From positions 1 to 6,294 of the forward strand of contig JANQJT010000294.1 of assembly GCA_028281485.1 (NCBI GenBank): a DNA stretch of 6,294 nt, written 5' to 3'. Positions 6,116-6,294 of the stretch are shown here, in pieces. The notes under the pieces were generated by a model. The model was not told the origin of the DNA. It saw nothing but the letters and a program-made list of their open reading frames with translations, and ran no database searches. The stretch comes from Phycisphaeraceae bacterium (GTDB taxonomy: Bacteria > Planctomycetota > Phycisphaerae > Phycisphaerales > Zrk34). The first letter of the stretch is position 1. Each line of letters opens with the position of its first letter. A program made the translations under genes and the position numbers.

Positions 6116-6294
6116 ATGCTTGATGAAGTGGTAATCGAGTTGGTGGCGCGTTTTCGGGTGAACCGCGATGAGCGTTCGTTCGAGCGATTGGTGGAGTGGC
6201 TTCGACCGCTGGTGTTGTCGATCTGTCGGGGGTATTTCAAGGACGAGCACGACGCGGAGGACGCGGTGCAGCAGACGTTCGTGAAGCTGCATAC
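6116..6294 (+). CDS. ECF-type RNA polymerase sigma-70 factor, N-terminal part, cut by window edge
   Basis: 59 codons are visible and the gene continues off the right end. The reading MLDEVVIELVARFRVNRDER, then SFERLVEWLRPLVLSICRGYF, then KDEHDAEDAVQQTFVKLH matches sigma-70 region 2. Region 2.1 is at about 20-40, and the region 2.2 core-binding helix DAEDAVQQTFVKL is at about 45-57. The pattern of a loose N-terminal helix, a conserved SFERLV and the HDAEDAVQ helix is common in the many planctomycete ECF factors. The ATG at 6116 follows a weak GGGGA site. Regions 2.4 and 4, any C-terminal extension and any anti-sigma gene are outside the window, so the ECF group cannot be named. It is divergent from mtfA. 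Confidence 0.88.
   Translation, partial: MLDEVVIELVARFRVNRDERSFERLVEWLRPLVLSICRGYFKDEHDAEDAVQQTFVKLH

Overview
This is a GC-rich bacterial window that looks like a planctomycete, most likely of the Phycisphaerae. Three things point there: a C-terminal PEP-CTERM sorting signal ending in an arginine run, a planctomycete-style ECF sigma factor start, and a secreted protein with an NPCBM domain. The phylum is inferred from these traits, not from a database match.

Left part (1-3807, minus strand): three genes are read in the same direction, in the order aroK (shikimate kinase), a secreted metzincin-like zinc metalloprotease with a C-terminal NPCBM domain, and a soluble CapD/WbpM-type nucleotide-sugar 4,6-dehydratase that runs off the left edge. 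The gaps are only 54 and 53 bases, so co-transcription is possible. The three products share no obvious pathway: chorismate synthesis, an extracellular protease, and surface-polysaccharide sugar synthesis.

Middle (3808-5005, plus strand): ilvC (ketol-acid reductoisomerase) is divergent from aroK. It is a well-formed single-gene unit with a good sigma-70-like promoter, a perfect AGGAGG ribosome binding site and a strong intrinsic terminator.

Between ilvC and the next gene (5006-5218) lies the tail end of a PEP-CTERM protein gene. About 42 codons are open, and they follow an in-frame stop directly after the ilvC terminator. A second intrinsic terminator follows the fragment. It looks like a leftover 3' end whose body has been lost.

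Right part (5219-6294): an MtfA-family (M90) zinc peptidase on the minus strand converges on the PEP-CTERM remnant. It is divergent, across 153 bases, from an ECF sigma-70 factor that is cut by the right edge. A 16-bp perfect palindrome covers the mtfA start codon.

I see no tRNA, rRNA, CRISPR array or insertion sequence. The best leads for something unusual are the orphan PEP-CTERM tail, the variant metzincin/NPCBM protease, and the mtfA/sigma-factor pair with its start-codon palindrome.
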